From positions 186,001-250,000 of the forward strand of contig JBGULC010000008.1 of the NCBI GenBank assembly GCA_045114775.1: a DNA stretch of 64,000 nucleotides. The letters run 5' to 3'. Source of the stretch: UBA3792 sp045114775. Lineage in GTDB: Bacteria; Bacillota; Clostridia; Christensenellales; CAG-138. Below, piece after piece: positions 50,090 to 58,466 of this stretch. A model generated the notes under the pieces. That model worked only from the letters and a program-made list of their open reading frames with translations. It was not told the DNA's origin and did no database searches. The position numbers and the translations under genes are program-made. How positions within the stretch are numbered: the first letter of the stretch is position 1; each line of letters opens with the position of its first letter.

Positions 50090-51204
50090 GGCGCACCGCC
50101 CCCTCCGAAGACCGGCGCGATCACGAGCAGCGCCGACGCCTCCGCCGCCAGCTCGCAGAGCATCAGGATATGCAGCATATCGCCGATCCCACGCAAAAGC
50201 TCGGCGTAGGGTTTGCCGGACAGCGGCTCGGAAAGCAGCGCGGAGGCGCGCATCGCACAGCGCGTCGCTGCGATCGACAGAACGGGCTTTGCCGCCGTCG
50301 ACAGGATGAGCACGCAGCCGGTCAATCCGAGAATGCTCCTGACAAACCGGATACATTGATAACCCGTTTCAACCGATTCGGACAGCAGCGCGCCGACCGA
50401 CGGAATGCTCCCCGCCGCGAGCTTTGTCGTTTTGACCAGCACGCCGTCCGCGCTGACCGACGCCGTCGAGCGGACCGCGGTCACGATCAGAAACAGCGCG
50501 CAGACCGTACCGAGGATCCATTTTGCCGCCCGCTGCAAAAGTCTGCCGATCGAGGCAAGCCTTCCGGCGCCTCCTGCGTCCGCCGCAGACAGAACGCCGC
50601 TCAGCACGGCAAGCGGAACGACGGTGTTCTTCACGAGCTTCAGCACCGTTTCGGAAAGCATCGCATGGGAAACGGGCAGCAGAGCCGCCGTATTCGTCAT
50701 GCCGGAAAGCGTCAGAAAACCGATCAGCACGGGTAAAAGGACCTCTGTGGCTTTTTCGACGGCATTCAGCATCCGCAGCGCCGCGCGGACCTCTGCAAAC
50801 GCCGTAATGAGCACCGCGCCGGAAACGGCGATCCGAAACGCCGACTGCGCCGTCTCGCCGATCGCAGACGCTTCCGCGGCGCCGTTCAGCGCCGCGCCGA
50901 GGATGGCAAGGCCCAGAAGCAGCAGCGCAAGCAGCGCCGCGCTTTTCAGGGAAGGCAGGAGCCCCGAAGCGAGCGTTTCGATCGTCATTCCGCTCCCGAC
51001 CGCTACGTCCGTTTCGGAAAGCTCCTTCAGAAAATCGGACGGAAGGATCCCGCTTTCCCCGCATTCCTCCCGGAACCAGTCGTCCCATTCGGACAGATCG
51101 ACGGTTTCCAAAAGCGCTTCAATGCCGTCCTTCGCTTCCTCCGACGCCGCGCAGAGCACCATCGGCAGCAGCAGAACGATCGCCGTGATCGCCGCCCGCT
51201 TCAA
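50086..51204 (-). CDS. spoIIIAE: Stage III sporulation protein AE
   Basis: 372 residues: signal peptide (1-19, MVLCAASEE), short periplasm-like segment, then about seven to eight membrane helices with LSGMTNTAALLP (about residue 205) and ASVSADGVLVKTTKLAAGS typical of SpoIIIAE. TTG at 51204 overlaps the AD stop (TTGA), with GGGAGG upstream; longer in-frame starts would run through spoIIIAD. Part of the channel between mother cell and forespore. Confidence 0.94.
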   Translation of the reverse strand: MKRAAITAIVLLLPMVLCAASEEAKDGIEALLETVDLSEWDDWFREECGESGILPSDFLKELSETDVAVGSGMTIETLASGLLPSLKSAALLALLLLGLAILGAALNGAAEASAIGETAQSAFRIAVSGAVLITAFAEVRAALRMLNAVEKATEVLLPVLIGFLTLSGMTNTAALLPVSHAMLSETVLKLVKNTVVPLAVLSGVLSAADAGGAGRLASIGRLLQRAAKWILGTVCALFLIVTAVRSTASVSADGVLVKTTKLAAGSIPSVGALLSESVETGYQCIRFVRSILGLTGCVLILSTAAKPVLSIAATRCAMRASALLSEPLSGKPYAELLRGIGDMLHILMLCELAAEASALLVIAPVFGGGGAP

Positions 51205-51593
51205 GGGCTCGCCTCCCGGATCAGCGCGGAACCCGTCTCGATCAGCGCAACGACCGACGGAAGCGCGCACGAGAGGACCAGGATCCTGCCTCCGATCTCC
51301 AGCGCGCCCGCTATCGCCGCCTGTCCCGCATCCCTTGCGATGTTCACGCCGAAATCCGTCAGGTACGCTGCGCCGAGGATCTTCAGCGCCGTCCCGATCA
51401 GCGCCGACGGAACGCCGTACTCGCCGCACAGCCGCACGAACGCATCCGAGAGCCCCGTGAACCGGACCAGACACTCGCCGAGCAGCAGAACCGACGTCGC
51501 AATGCCGATCATTGCCGCATACTCGCGGCGAACGGTCCGCATCTGCAGCGCGGAGACCGCGCCGACGATCGCGATCAGAACAAGGCGTTCCAT
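51201..51593 (-). CDS. spoIIIAD: Stage III sporulation protein AD
   Basis: 130 residues with four hydrophobic helices. ALKILGAAYLTDFGVNIARDAGQ is the diagnostic stretch, shared with SpoIIIAC (quoted in part). Membrane component of the SpoIIIA complex. Confidence 0.93.
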   Translation of the reverse strand: MERLVLIAIVGAVSALQMRTVRREYAAMIGIATSVLLLGECLVRFTGLSDAFVRLCGEYGVPSALIGTALKILGAAYLTDFGVNIARDAGQAAIAGALEIGGRILVLSCALPSVVALIETGSALIREASP

Positions 51594-51594
51594 C

Positions 51595-51792
51595 TCAGTA
51601 CAGCGAAAACGTCCGACGGACCGTTTCCAGGAGAGAGGCGATCATGGAGATCACAAGCATCGTCGCGAGCACCAGACCCGCGATCGCCGCGACCGTAGCG
51701 AGCTCCTCCCTGCCGTTTTGGCGAAGAAGCTGTACGATCACCGCGACCAGGATGCCGATCCCTGCGATTTTGAGAAGAAGATTGATGTCCAT
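51595..51792 (-). CDS. spoIIIAC: Stage III sporulation protein AC
   Basis: 65 residues, two membrane helices, begins MDINLLLKIAGIGILVAVI, the typical SpoIIIAC start. The ATG at 51792 has TAGGAG upstream. Confidence 0.93.
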   Translation of the reverse strand: MDINLLLKIAGIGILVAVIVQLLRQNGREELATVAAIAGLVLATMLVISMIASLLETVRRTFSLY

Positions 51793-51799
51793 ATCGCTC

Positions 51800-52279
51800 C
51801 TAAAGCAAGAGAATTGCAAGTCCCGCGCCGATCAGCGCACCGGATGCCCGGATCACGCGCGCCTTCTTTGCGTCCTCGTCCGCCTCCCGTTCGGCACGTT
51901 CCAGCCCCTGCGCCAACCGTTCCGCCCGTTTCAGAAGATCCGACCGCGACGCAGCCGAAAGTCCCGTGAAAAAGGCGTTCGCACCCGTCTGCTCCGCGCT
52001 GCCCTGCAGGAGCATATCTGCCGCGTGACCGGCGGCTGCATCCTCCGTTCCGCCCTCCGACAGCGTTTTCAGATAGCGCTTCAGCATCTCCGCAAATACG
52101 CCCTCTCCCTGCGCCGCGTCTCTCAGCGAACCGCATCCGCCTGCAATTCTTTCGGAGAACAGGCAAAGCTGCTCTTTGAGTTCCAGCACCATTCTGAGCC
52201 GCGTCATTTTCCGTGCCGCGATGCGGATCCCGATCAGCGTGCACAGGCCGAACAGTATGGCGATCCCGACCGTTTTCAC
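51800..52279 (-). CDS. spoIIIAB: Stage III sporulation protein AB
   Basis: 159 residues. N-terminal helix (about 2-18), a helical soluble middle with LELKEQLCLFSERI, and a C-terminal helix (IRASGALIGAGLAILLL). GTG at 52279 overlaps the AA stop (GTGA). Resembles GspF-type proteins of type II secretion. Confidence 0.92.
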   Translation of the reverse strand: MKTVGIAILFGLCTLIGIRIAARKMTRLRMVLELKEQLCLFSERIAGGCGSLRDAAQGEGVFAEMLKRYLKTLSEGGTEDAAAGHAADMLLQGSAEQTGANAFFTGLSAASRSDLLKRAERLAQGLERAEREADEDAKKARVIRASGALIGAGLAILLL

Positions 52280-53199
52280 CGTTCCGGTTCTCCGAGCCGC
52301 GTCCCTTCCGCGTCGTAAACCGCTTTCATCCGTCCGATCCTTTCCAGCACTGCGATCCTGTCGAATACGCGCTCCTTGAGCAGCATTCGGATCGCAGGCC
52401 GCATGCGCAGCTCCTCTACCGAAGCGCCGTGCGCGGTCGCAAGCACCGCAACGCCCTTTCCGCGCGCATCCAAAACCGCGGCTGCGTCGCGCGGATCGTT
52501 CAGTTCGTCCGTCGCAAGGACCTCCGGCGACAGCGTCGATACAAGCCGCGTCATCGCGTCCGCCTTCGAGATCCCGGAGATCACGTCGGTCCGCACGCCA
52601 AGATCGAACGCCGTCGCGCCCGACGTGTCGCCGCACAGCTCGAACCGTTCGTCCGCGACGCCGATACGCGCGCCTCTCAGCCCGTACATCCCGTCGGAAG
52701 CGATGCGGATGAGGTCTCTAAGGATCGTCGTTTTCCCGCATCCCGGAGGCGAGATCAGAAGCGTTGACAGCAGCGCTCCCTCCCGCGAAAGAACCGGCAA
52801 CAGCGGTTCCGCGCAGCCGCGCACCTCGCGGACAATCCGGATGCAAACGCCCGACACCGTGGAAAAGCCGAGTACGTTCCCGTCCGTGCGGATCATTCGT
52901 CCCGCAAGTCCGACACGGCATCCGCCGACCGCGATAAACCCGTCTCGGCGCTCGTTCTCCCATGCGTACGCAGAATACTCCGTCAGCCTTGCCGTGAAGC
53001 GCTGCAGTTCCTCGTCCGTGATCATGGCTGTACCGTTGTTGCCGTAGACGATGCGATCCGCGCCGTCGAAGACAAGCTCCATCGGCGCGTCGCGGCGCAG
53101 ACGGATCTCGAGAAGCGGCGCGTCGTTGTCCAGCCGCGCGATCACCTCGGCAACGTTTTTCGGCAGAAGCGCCGTCCATTGCGTTTTCCAGTGTTCCAT
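52276..53199 (-). CDS. spoIIIAA: Stage III sporulation protein AA (ATPase)
   Basis: 307 residues. The Walker A loop LLISPPGCGKTTILRD is at about 147-162, followed by DERFELCGDTSG and VLATDELNDP (Walker B-like). It is the secretion-type ATPase thought to power the SpoIIIA-SpoIIQ channel. The ATG at 53199 has GGGAGGG upstream. First gene of the spoIIIA operon, with a sigma-E-like promoter directly upstream. Confidence 0.95.
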   Translation of the reverse strand: MEHWKTQWTALLPKNVAEVIARLDNDAPLLEIRLRRDAPMELVFDGADRIVYGNNGTAMITDEELQRFTARLTEYSAYAWENERRDGFIAVGGCRVGLAGRMIRTDGNVLGFSTVSGVCIRIVREVRGCAEPLLPVLSREGALLSTLLISPPGCGKTTILRDLIRIASDGMYGLRGARIGVADERFELCGDTSGATAFDLGVRTDVISGISKADAMTRLVSTLSPEVLATDELNDPRDAAAVLDARGKGVAVLATAHGASVEELRMRPAIRMLLKERVFDRIAVLERIGRMKAVYDAEGTRLGEPER

Positions 53200-53220
53200 G
53201 CTCGTCCCTCCCGTTTTTAT

Positions 53221-53248
53221 CTGTATGCATGGATGCATGCCGATATGA
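53221..53248 (-). promoter_or_regulatory. Sigma-E-like promoter of the spoIIIA operon
   Basis: TCATATC (53242-53248), exact 14-base spacer, CATACAG (53221-53227) on the minus strand, close to the sigma-E consensus (TCATATT-14-CATACAnT). It starts within the T tail of the U32 terminator and ends 21 bases before the spoIIIAA ATG. Confidence 0.7.
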
Positions 53249-53280
53249 AAAAGCCGTCCGACACGGTCTGTCGAACGGCT
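53248..53280 (-). terminator. Terminator of the U32 gene
   Basis: Twelve-bp stem with one wobble (53252-53263 with 53269-53280), five-base loop, then TTTTT on the minus strand. Confidence 0.92.
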
Positions 53281-53296
53281 TTCGATGATTCGGTTT

Positions 53297-55342
53297 TCAG
53301 AGCAGTCTGCGGAACGCAAGTCCCGTGGTGTGCGGCGCGTCGGTCGGTTCGCCGCGTTTTGCGGAGCGGATCAGCGCCGCGGCTTCTTCTTTGGATTCGA
53401 TCGTAAGATAAACCCCATACCAATCCAGCGGCGGCAGCTGTTTGTCGCACAGATACAACGGCACGCTGTTCAAAAGCGTGGAATACCGTCGCTCACAGCA
53501 GACGAGCGGAAACGCCGCGCCTCTGCGATCCGTCACGACCGGACGCCCGCCGCAGTTTCCGCAGCCCTTGTCCGTCCGCGCGGGGCACGAACGCAGCCGC
53601 ATCAGCGGCAGCCTCCCCGCAACGATCATGCCGAGCGGAAGATTGCTCACGAGGTCGCGCATCTTCGGTGCGGAAAGCTCGAAGGAAAGGAAGAGCGCTT
53701 CAAGTCCCATTTCGCGATACGCCGATGCGGCGTCACTGTTCGTCACGTTCAGCCCGCAGCCGCCGATCGGGTCAAGGTCCGCCTCCTTAGCCATGCGGAT
53801 CGCGCCGATGTTCTCGGCAAGCGCATAAGACAAGCCCTGCGCCTTCAGGCTGCGGAGCATTTCGGCGACGCGCTTTTCTTCATCCGGGTAGACAAGGATC
53901 GGGATCTCGCCGACGGCGCGATCCGTGATGCATTCCGGATGCGCAAGGAGTTCACGGATCGGAAGGCTGTACCGTTCAATCGCCGGATCGTCTGTAAACT
54001 GATCGAACGACGCGAACCGCACAAACAGCTTCGGCTTTGCGGACCGTACCGCACCGGAAAGCCGAAGATCCGCTTCCCGGATCATACGCGCGGGAACGGC
54101 TGCGCGCGCTTCGTACAGCGCGTCAAGGCCCTTTCTGCGCAGCGCGTTCAGCGCGGACGCCGGAAGCATCAGTCCGTCCTCCAGATCGCAGGTAACGGAC
54201 GAAACGCAAAACGGCGTTCCTCCCGTCTTCCTGAGGCTCTTGTCGACCGATTCTCGGCGAAGCGGCGCATGCAGCGCTGCTTCGGGAACGTCGCCCTCCG
54301 CAAAAGCGGTGTGCTTGCCGTCCGAAACCGTCAGCCGCGACGGTTCGCCGGACGCGATATGCACCTGCATGGAGACGGGCACGTCGCACTTAGGTCCCCG
54401 GTACAGTTCGCGGACGCCCGAAAGCACATTCTGCGCGCGTTTGGCGTCCTCCTGCGTGCGTACGCCGAACATGGTATGGTTCCGCTTGCCGGTATAGTAT
54501 CCTTCGGTAAAGCCGCCGCGGGAAAAGACGTCTTTCAAAATCTGCTCGGAATACGGCTCGCCGTCGCGTACGCGGCGAACGGCGTCGACCGCCGCCGCAA
54601 CGTATTCCGGCGATTTCAGGCGGCCTTCGATTTTCAGGGACGAAACGCCGATCTCGCGATAGGTTCCGTAATGCGCGATATGCGACATGTCCTTCAGGGA
54701 AAGCGCGTACTCCGCGCCGTTGCAGACGAACGGAAGACGGCACGGCTGCGCGCACAAGCCGCGGTTGCCGCTGCGCTCGCCGAGCATGGCGGACAGATAG
54801 CAGATCCCTGATGCGCTCATGCACAGCGCCCCGTGGATAAAGCACTCCAGTTCCGCGCTCGTCTGTTCGCGGATCGCGCGGATCTCGTCGATCGAGAGCT
54901 CGCGCGCAAGCACCACGCGGGAAAAGCCGCGATCCTCGAGCATTTTCACCCCCGCCGCGTTGTGGACCGCCATCTGTGTCGAACCGTGGAGCTGCAGCTC
55001 CGGACAGATCTGTTTGGCAAGCCGCATGACCGTAAGGTCCTGCACGATGATCGCGTCCGCGCCGCTTTCCGCGATCTCGGTGAGGGTGTCCGCAACCTCT
55101 TTCCGCTCCTCGTCGCGCACGAGCGTATTGACCGTCACATGCACGCCGACGCCGTGCGCATGGCAGAACCGAACGGTCTCCTTGAGCTTGTCTCCCGTGA
55201 ACTGTCCGGCGTTCCGGCGCGCATTGCATGCGCCCGCGCCGAAATAGACCGCGTCCGCGCCTGCGTATACAGCCGCTTCGAGCGATCCTTCCGTTCCGAC
55301 GGGAGCAAGTATTTCCGGGTCATTTGTATGGATCCTGTTCAT
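53297..55342 (-). CDS. U32 family protein (RlhA-like, with C-terminal DUF3656-type region)
   Basis: 681 residues. The N-terminal U32 TIM-like part has ILAPVGTEGSLEAAVYAGADAVYFG (start of family), then FIHGALCMSASGICYLSAMLG and NRGLCAQPCRLPF with the conserved Cys residues, and SLKIEGRLKSPEY. The extra C-terminal 300 residues contain RLRSCPARTDKGCGNC and a CCERRY stretch. Long U32 proteins of this layout act in hydroxylation of 23S rRNA C2501 (RlhA) in E. coli; protease activity is doubtful. The start lacks a Shine-Dalgarno site and has a -10 element eight bases upstream. Confidence 0.9.
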   Translation of the reverse strand: MNRIHTNDPEILAPVGTEGSLEAAVYAGADAVYFGAGACNARRNAGQFTGDKLKETVRFCHAHGVGVHVTVNTLVRDEERKEVADTLTEIAESGADAIIVQDLTVMRLAKQICPELQLHGSTQMAVHNAAGVKMLEDRGFSRVVLARELSIDEIRAIREQTSAELECFIHGALCMSASGICYLSAMLGERSGNRGLCAQPCRLPFVCNGAEYALSLKDMSHIAHYGTYREIGVSSLKIEGRLKSPEYVAAAVDAVRRVRDGEPYSEQILKDVFSRGGFTEGYYTGKRNHTMFGVRTQEDAKRAQNVLSGVRELYRGPKCDVPVSMQVHIASGEPSRLTVSDGKHTAFAEGDVPEAALHAPLRRESVDKSLRKTGGTPFCVSSVTCDLEDGLMLPASALNALRRKGLDALYEARAAVPARMIREADLRLSGAVRSAKPKLFVRFASFDQFTDDPAIERYSLPIRELLAHPECITDRAVGEIPILVYPDEEKRVAEMLRSLKAQGLSYALAENIGAIRMAKEADLDPIGGCGLNVTNSDAASAYREMGLEALFLSFELSAPKMRDLVSNLPLGMIVAGRLPLMRLRSCPARTDKGCGNCGGRPVVTDRRGAAFPLVCCERRYSTLLNSVPLYLCDKQLPPLDWYGVYLTIESKEEAAALIRSAKRGEPTDAPHTTGLAFRRLL

Positions 55343-55350
55343 CGGTTTCT

Positions 55351-55379
55351 ATTATAACGAGCGAAAAAGCGTTTTGCAA
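55351..55379 (-). promoter_or_regulatory. Sigma-A promoter giving a leaderless or near-leaderless U32 transcript
   Basis: TTGCAA, 17-base spacer, TATAAT on the minus strand. The -10 ends eight bases before the ATG at 55342. Confidence 0.8.
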
Positions 55380-55392
55380 CCGCATTTTTCTC

Positions 55393-55421
55393 TTGCCAAG
55401 GCTGTCCGGGTTTGCTAAAAT
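55393..55421 (+). promoter_or_regulatory. Sigma-A promoter of the E2-like operon
   Basis: TTGCCA, 17-base spacer, TAAAAT. Divergent to the U32 promoter. Confidence 0.75.
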
Positions 55422-55449
55422 ATACGGAGGTATTCAGGGGGTACGATCC

Positions 55450-56391
55450 ATGGAAGATACACAGCAAAGCACACAGACCGAACCGGTGGTTGAGAACGAA
55501 CTTACAGCCAAAAAGAAAAGAAAGCGCCGCTTCGGCGACCGCTCGGACGGGTATCGTCTGCGTTCGCTGCAGCCGATGTCCAAGGTTTCGCCGTATATCA
55601 TGCCGAACCGTTCCGGCGCAAGCGTCTATTTCCACGAGTCCATTGAGATCACCGAGGCGGAAAACTACATCCGCAAAAAGAGGAATCAGGGGCTCAAGGG
55701 TTTCGGTATGATGCATCTGCTGCTCGCGGCATACGTACGTGTGCTCTCGCAGCGTCCCGCGGCCAACCGCTTCATCTCCGGTCAGCGCATCTATTCGCAC
55801 GGGGACGATCTCGTCGTCGCTTTGACGATCAAGCGCGAGCTGACGCTGGAAGCGGAGGAAACGATCGTGAAGGTGCATCTTTCCCCGAGCGATACCGCCG
55901 ACGACGTCTACCGGAAGCTGCAGAAGCTGATCGACGAAAACCGTGAGGTCAACCCCGACAGCAATTTCGACAATACCGCGAAAATTCTAAACTACATTCC
56001 CGGACTGCTCCTGAAAAACGCCGTATGGCTTTTGAAGCTGCTCGATTATTTCGGTCTTCTTCCGAAGTCGCTGATCGAGATCAGCCCGTTCCACGGCTCG
56101 ATGTTCATCACGTCGATGGGGTCTTTGGGCATTCCTCCGGTGTACCACCATCTCTATGATTTCGGCAATATCCCGATATTCCTTTCCTTCGGCGCCAAGT
56201 ATAAACAGACCGAGCTCAAGCCGGACGGAACGCCGGTGCAGCGCAAATACATCGACTACAACATCGTCTGCGACGAGCGGATCTGCGACGGCTTCTATCT
56301 CGCCTCGTCCTTCAAGCTGTTCAAAACGTATTTCCGCAACCCGCACGTTCTGGACGAAAAGCCGGAAAAGATCGTGCACGATGTCGACTGA
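55450..56391 (+). CDS. Stand-alone 2-oxoacid dehydrogenase acyltransferase (E2)-like domain protein lacking the catalytic His
   Basis: 313 residues. After a basic N-terminus (KKKRKRR, about 21-27), residues 40-295 follow the E2 catalytic fold: FGMMHLLLAAYVRVL, PAANRFISG, then GSMFITSMGSLGIPPVYHH and DYNIVCDERICDGFYLAS. In true E2 the last motif is DHRxxDG; here it reads DERICDG (275-281), so Glu276 replaces the catalytic His. There is no lipoyl or E3-binding domain and no E1 or E3 gene nearby. Probably CAT/E2-like but not a normal acyltransferase. The ATG at 55450 has AGGGGG upstream. It overlaps the next gene by 11 bases. Confidence 0.78.
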   Translation: MEDTQQSTQTEPVVENELTAKKKRKRRFGDRSDGYRLRSLQPMSKVSPYIMPNRSGASVYFHESIEITEAENYIRKKRNQGLKGFGMMHLLLAAYVRVLSQRPAANRFISGQRIYSHGDDLVVALTIKRELTLEAEETIVKVHLSPSDTADDVYRKLQKLIDENREVNPDSNFDNTAKILNYIPGLLLKNAVWLLKLLDYFGLLPKSLIEISPFHGSMFITSMGSLGIPPVYHHLYDFGNIPIFLSFGAKYKQTELKPDGTPVQRKYIDYNIVCDERICDGFYLASSFKLFKTYFRNPHVLDEKPEKIVHDVD

Positions 56392-57019
56392 CAGATCGAA
56401 AAAGAAACGCAGATTTCCGCGCATCGAACGGATCAAGATCATCGAATACGGTCTGATCGCGCTCGTTGTTCTGGTATTCATCGGCCTTGCGATCCTGTAT
56501 GGTACCAAGGACTCGAGACAGGATCCGAATGAAACAACCGCTGTTCCGACCGCGACGCCCGTACCGACAGAGGACCCGTCCATCCGCGGCATGAACGTAC
56601 TTGATGCGCTCGTCGAAGCAAGTTTTTCCGTAGATTATCTGGAAGACACCCGATACGACGTGCGTTCTTCGGACGGCGTCGCTTTCACGATGCGAATGGT
56701 CTCCGACGACCGCGGCGTCAAAACGCTGTCTTTCGAAACGATCCTTTGCCCAGATTCGGAAGAGGATACGGAATTTGCCCGCGTACTGAATGCGGAGAAC
56801 AGGCGAACCGTCTACGCGCTGCGCAGCTTGTTCGACTGCGTTCTGCCGGTGTTCCGGCGTCCGGCGGCGGACAGCGATACGATCGTCAAGCAGTGTCAGA
56901 AAGTCGTAAAGAGCTTTGAGCCGTATGCAAAACATCTGACCCGCTACTCTGTCCGCATCACATCCGATCCGGATGCGATTCCGCAAACCGTTCTGATCAC
57001 ACTGATCCGCGATCCATGA
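56381..57019 (+). CDS. Membrane-anchored protein of unknown function
   Basis: 212 residues: basic cytoplasmic N-terminus (KKKRRFPR), one membrane helix (about 22-43), a short Thr/Pro linker (VPTATPVPTEDP), then an extracytoplasmic alpha/beta domain of about 150 residues that I do not recognise. It overlaps the E2-like gene (11 bases) and the NTPase gene (ATGA), so the three are made together. Confidence 0.75.
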   Translation: MSTDRSKKKRRFPRIERIKIIEYGLIALVVLVFIGLAILYGTKDSRQDPNETTAVPTATPVPTEDPSIRGMNVLDALVEASFSVDYLEDTRYDVRSSDGVAFTMRMVSDDRGVKTLSFETILCPDSEEDTEFARVLNAENRRTVYALRSLFDCVLPVFRRPAADSDTIVKQCQKVVKSFEPYAKHLTRYSVRITSDPDAIPQTVLITLIRDP

Positions 57020-57525
57020 AAACATATCTTCCGCATATTCTGATCGTGGGACCGCGCGGCGTCGGAAAATCGACGCTGATCCGTGCGATTCTGAAAGCGG
57101 TGCGGCTGCCGATCGACGGTGTCGTTACAAAAAAAGAAGCCTCGCGGTCGGATGGCTTCTCCCCTGTCTATATCCATCGTTACGGTCTGCCGATACGCTT
57201 TGACGAGGAAAACCGGATCGGATTGTGCCGCGAAGGCCGCAGTATCGCGTTTCCGGAAGCGTTCGAACGCTTTTCCGAATGCATGCCGTTTCCCGCCGAC
57301 CATGCGATCGTTTTTGACGAGCTCGGATTTCTTGAAAGCAATGCGCCGCACTTTATCGAGGCCGTTCTCCATACGCTCGACGACGCGCCGCTTGTGATCG
57401 CCGCCTTGCGGGACAAGGACACGCCGTTTCTGAACGCCGTGCGAAACCATCCGCGCGCAAGGGTTTACCGGATCGACGAAGAAAACCGCGACGCTCTGCG
57501 GGAAGCGCTGCTTTCCCGGCTTTGA
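57016..57525 (+). CDS. P-loop NTPase of the THEP1/NTPase_1 type
   Basis: 169 residues. Walker A VGPRGVGKST (about 10-20) and Walker B HAIVFDELGFLE (about 96-107, with the DE-x-G-x-x-E wording of the THEP1 group). Members hydrolyse NTPs non-specifically in vitro and the in vivo role is unclear. It is the last gene of the E2-like operon and converges on ttcA with only 19 bases between. Confidence 0.82.
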   Translation: MKTYLPHILIVGPRGVGKSTLIRAILKAVRLPIDGVVTKKEASRSDGFSPVYIHRYGLPIRFDEENRIGLCREGRSIAFPEAFERFSECMPFPADHAIVFDELGFLESNAPHFIEAVLHTLDDAPLVIAALRDKDTPFLNAVRNHPRARVYRIDEENRDALREALLSRL

Positions 57526-57544
57526 GAACGATTCCGATAAACGA

Positions 57545-58312
57545 TCATTCCTCTCCGTCCTCGGGTAAAACGCTTTCTCCCCGCGACTGCTTCAGCCGCA
57601 TCCGATCCCACAGCCCGTATTTTTCCGTATTCGTGATCGCGTGCATCATCTTGACGTCCGCATCCGGTACGAGCGTACACAGATATTTGATCAGATCCTT
57701 CGCTTCTTCGCGTTTGGTGTTTCCCGCTACGTCGCAGTTCGGCGGCAGCACCGGCAGCGCAAGCTGCTTTGCAACGGAAAGACAGTATTTTTCCGGCACA
57801 TAGATCATCGGTCGGATGACGGTGATATCGCTTCGGGAAAGATACGTGATCGGCGCGAAGGTGTTCATACGGCCCTCATAGAGCAGCGACATCAGGAACG
57901 TTTCAAGTACATCCTCGCGGTTGTGCCCGAGCGCGACCTTGTTGCAGCCGCGCGCCTTTGCGGCGTTATTCAGCGCGCCGCGGCGCAGCTTGGCGCAGAG
58001 CGCGCACGGAGACCGTTCCGCACGATACTCGAAAACGACCTTGCCGATCTCGGTCGGGATTACCTCGAACGGCACGCCGACGCGTTCCGCATATTCGCGG
58101 ATCGGCGCGGTGTTCTGATACTTCAGCCCGAGATCGAGCATGATCGCGATCACATCGAATTTGGTGTACGAAAACCGCTGATACAGCTTCATCGCCTGCA
58201 TCAGAAGCAGCGAATCCTTCCCGCCGGAAACGCCGATGCAGATCTTGTCTCCGTCCTCGATCATTCTGAATTTCTCATCCGCGCGGCGGATGCTGCCTAA
58301 AACCCGTTTCAT
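57545..58312 (-). CDS. ttcA: TtcA-family tRNA thiolation protein
   Basis: 255 residues. PP-loop IGVSGGKDSLLL (about 27-38), CALC pair (about 103-106) and a later Cys in PPNCD, which could hold an iron-sulfur cluster as in TtcA. TtcA makes 2-thiocytidine at tRNA position 32; closely related proteins thiolate other sites, so the exact base is uncertain. Own sigma-A promoter. Confidence 0.88.
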   Translation of the reverse strand: MKRVLGSIRRADEKFRMIEDGDKICIGVSGGKDSLLLMQAMKLYQRFSYTKFDVIAIMLDLGLKYQNTAPIREYAERVGVPFEVIPTEIGKVVFEYRAERSPCALCAKLRRGALNNAAKARGCNKVALGHNREDVLETFLMSLLYEGRMNTFAPITYLSRSDITVIRPMIYVPEKYCLSVAKQLALPVLPPNCDVAGNTKREEAKDLIKYLCTLVPDADVKMMHAITNTEKYGLWDRMRLKQSRGESVLPEDGEE

Positions 58313-58330
58313 TGTATATACCTCTTTTTC

Positions 58331-58359
58331 AGTATACCGCAGTCCGAACGGCTTGTAAA
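58331..58359 (-). promoter_or_regulatory. Sigma-A promoter of ttcA
   Basis: TTTACA, 17-base spacer, TATACT on the minus strand; GAGGT lies before the ATG. Confidence 0.8.
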
Positions 58360-58412
58360 GTCGGAAGGATGTGTCATAAATGTAAAGGAAGGATAAAATC
58401 TTCCCGGAAAGA

Positions 58413-58441
58413 TTGCGAATCCGTTGATTCTTTGCTATACT
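58413..58441 (+). promoter_or_regulatory. Sigma-A promoter of mntP
   Basis: TTGCGA, 17-base spacer, TATACT. The start site falls about 20 bases before the ATG, leaving no room for a Mn riboswitch. Confidence 0.75.
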
Positions 58442-58466
58442 GTAGCCGATTTATCGGGAGGTGTTT

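Noticed and set aside
53297..55342. Collagenase-like protease function for the U32 protein
   Set aside because: Long U32 proteins with this C-terminal region match RlhA-type rRNA hydroxylation better; no protease evidence is visible.
58313..58466. Manganese (yybP-ykoY) riboswitch upstream of mntP
   Set aside because: A good promoter ends 25 bases before the ATG and no riboswitch-like conserved loops are seen upstream.
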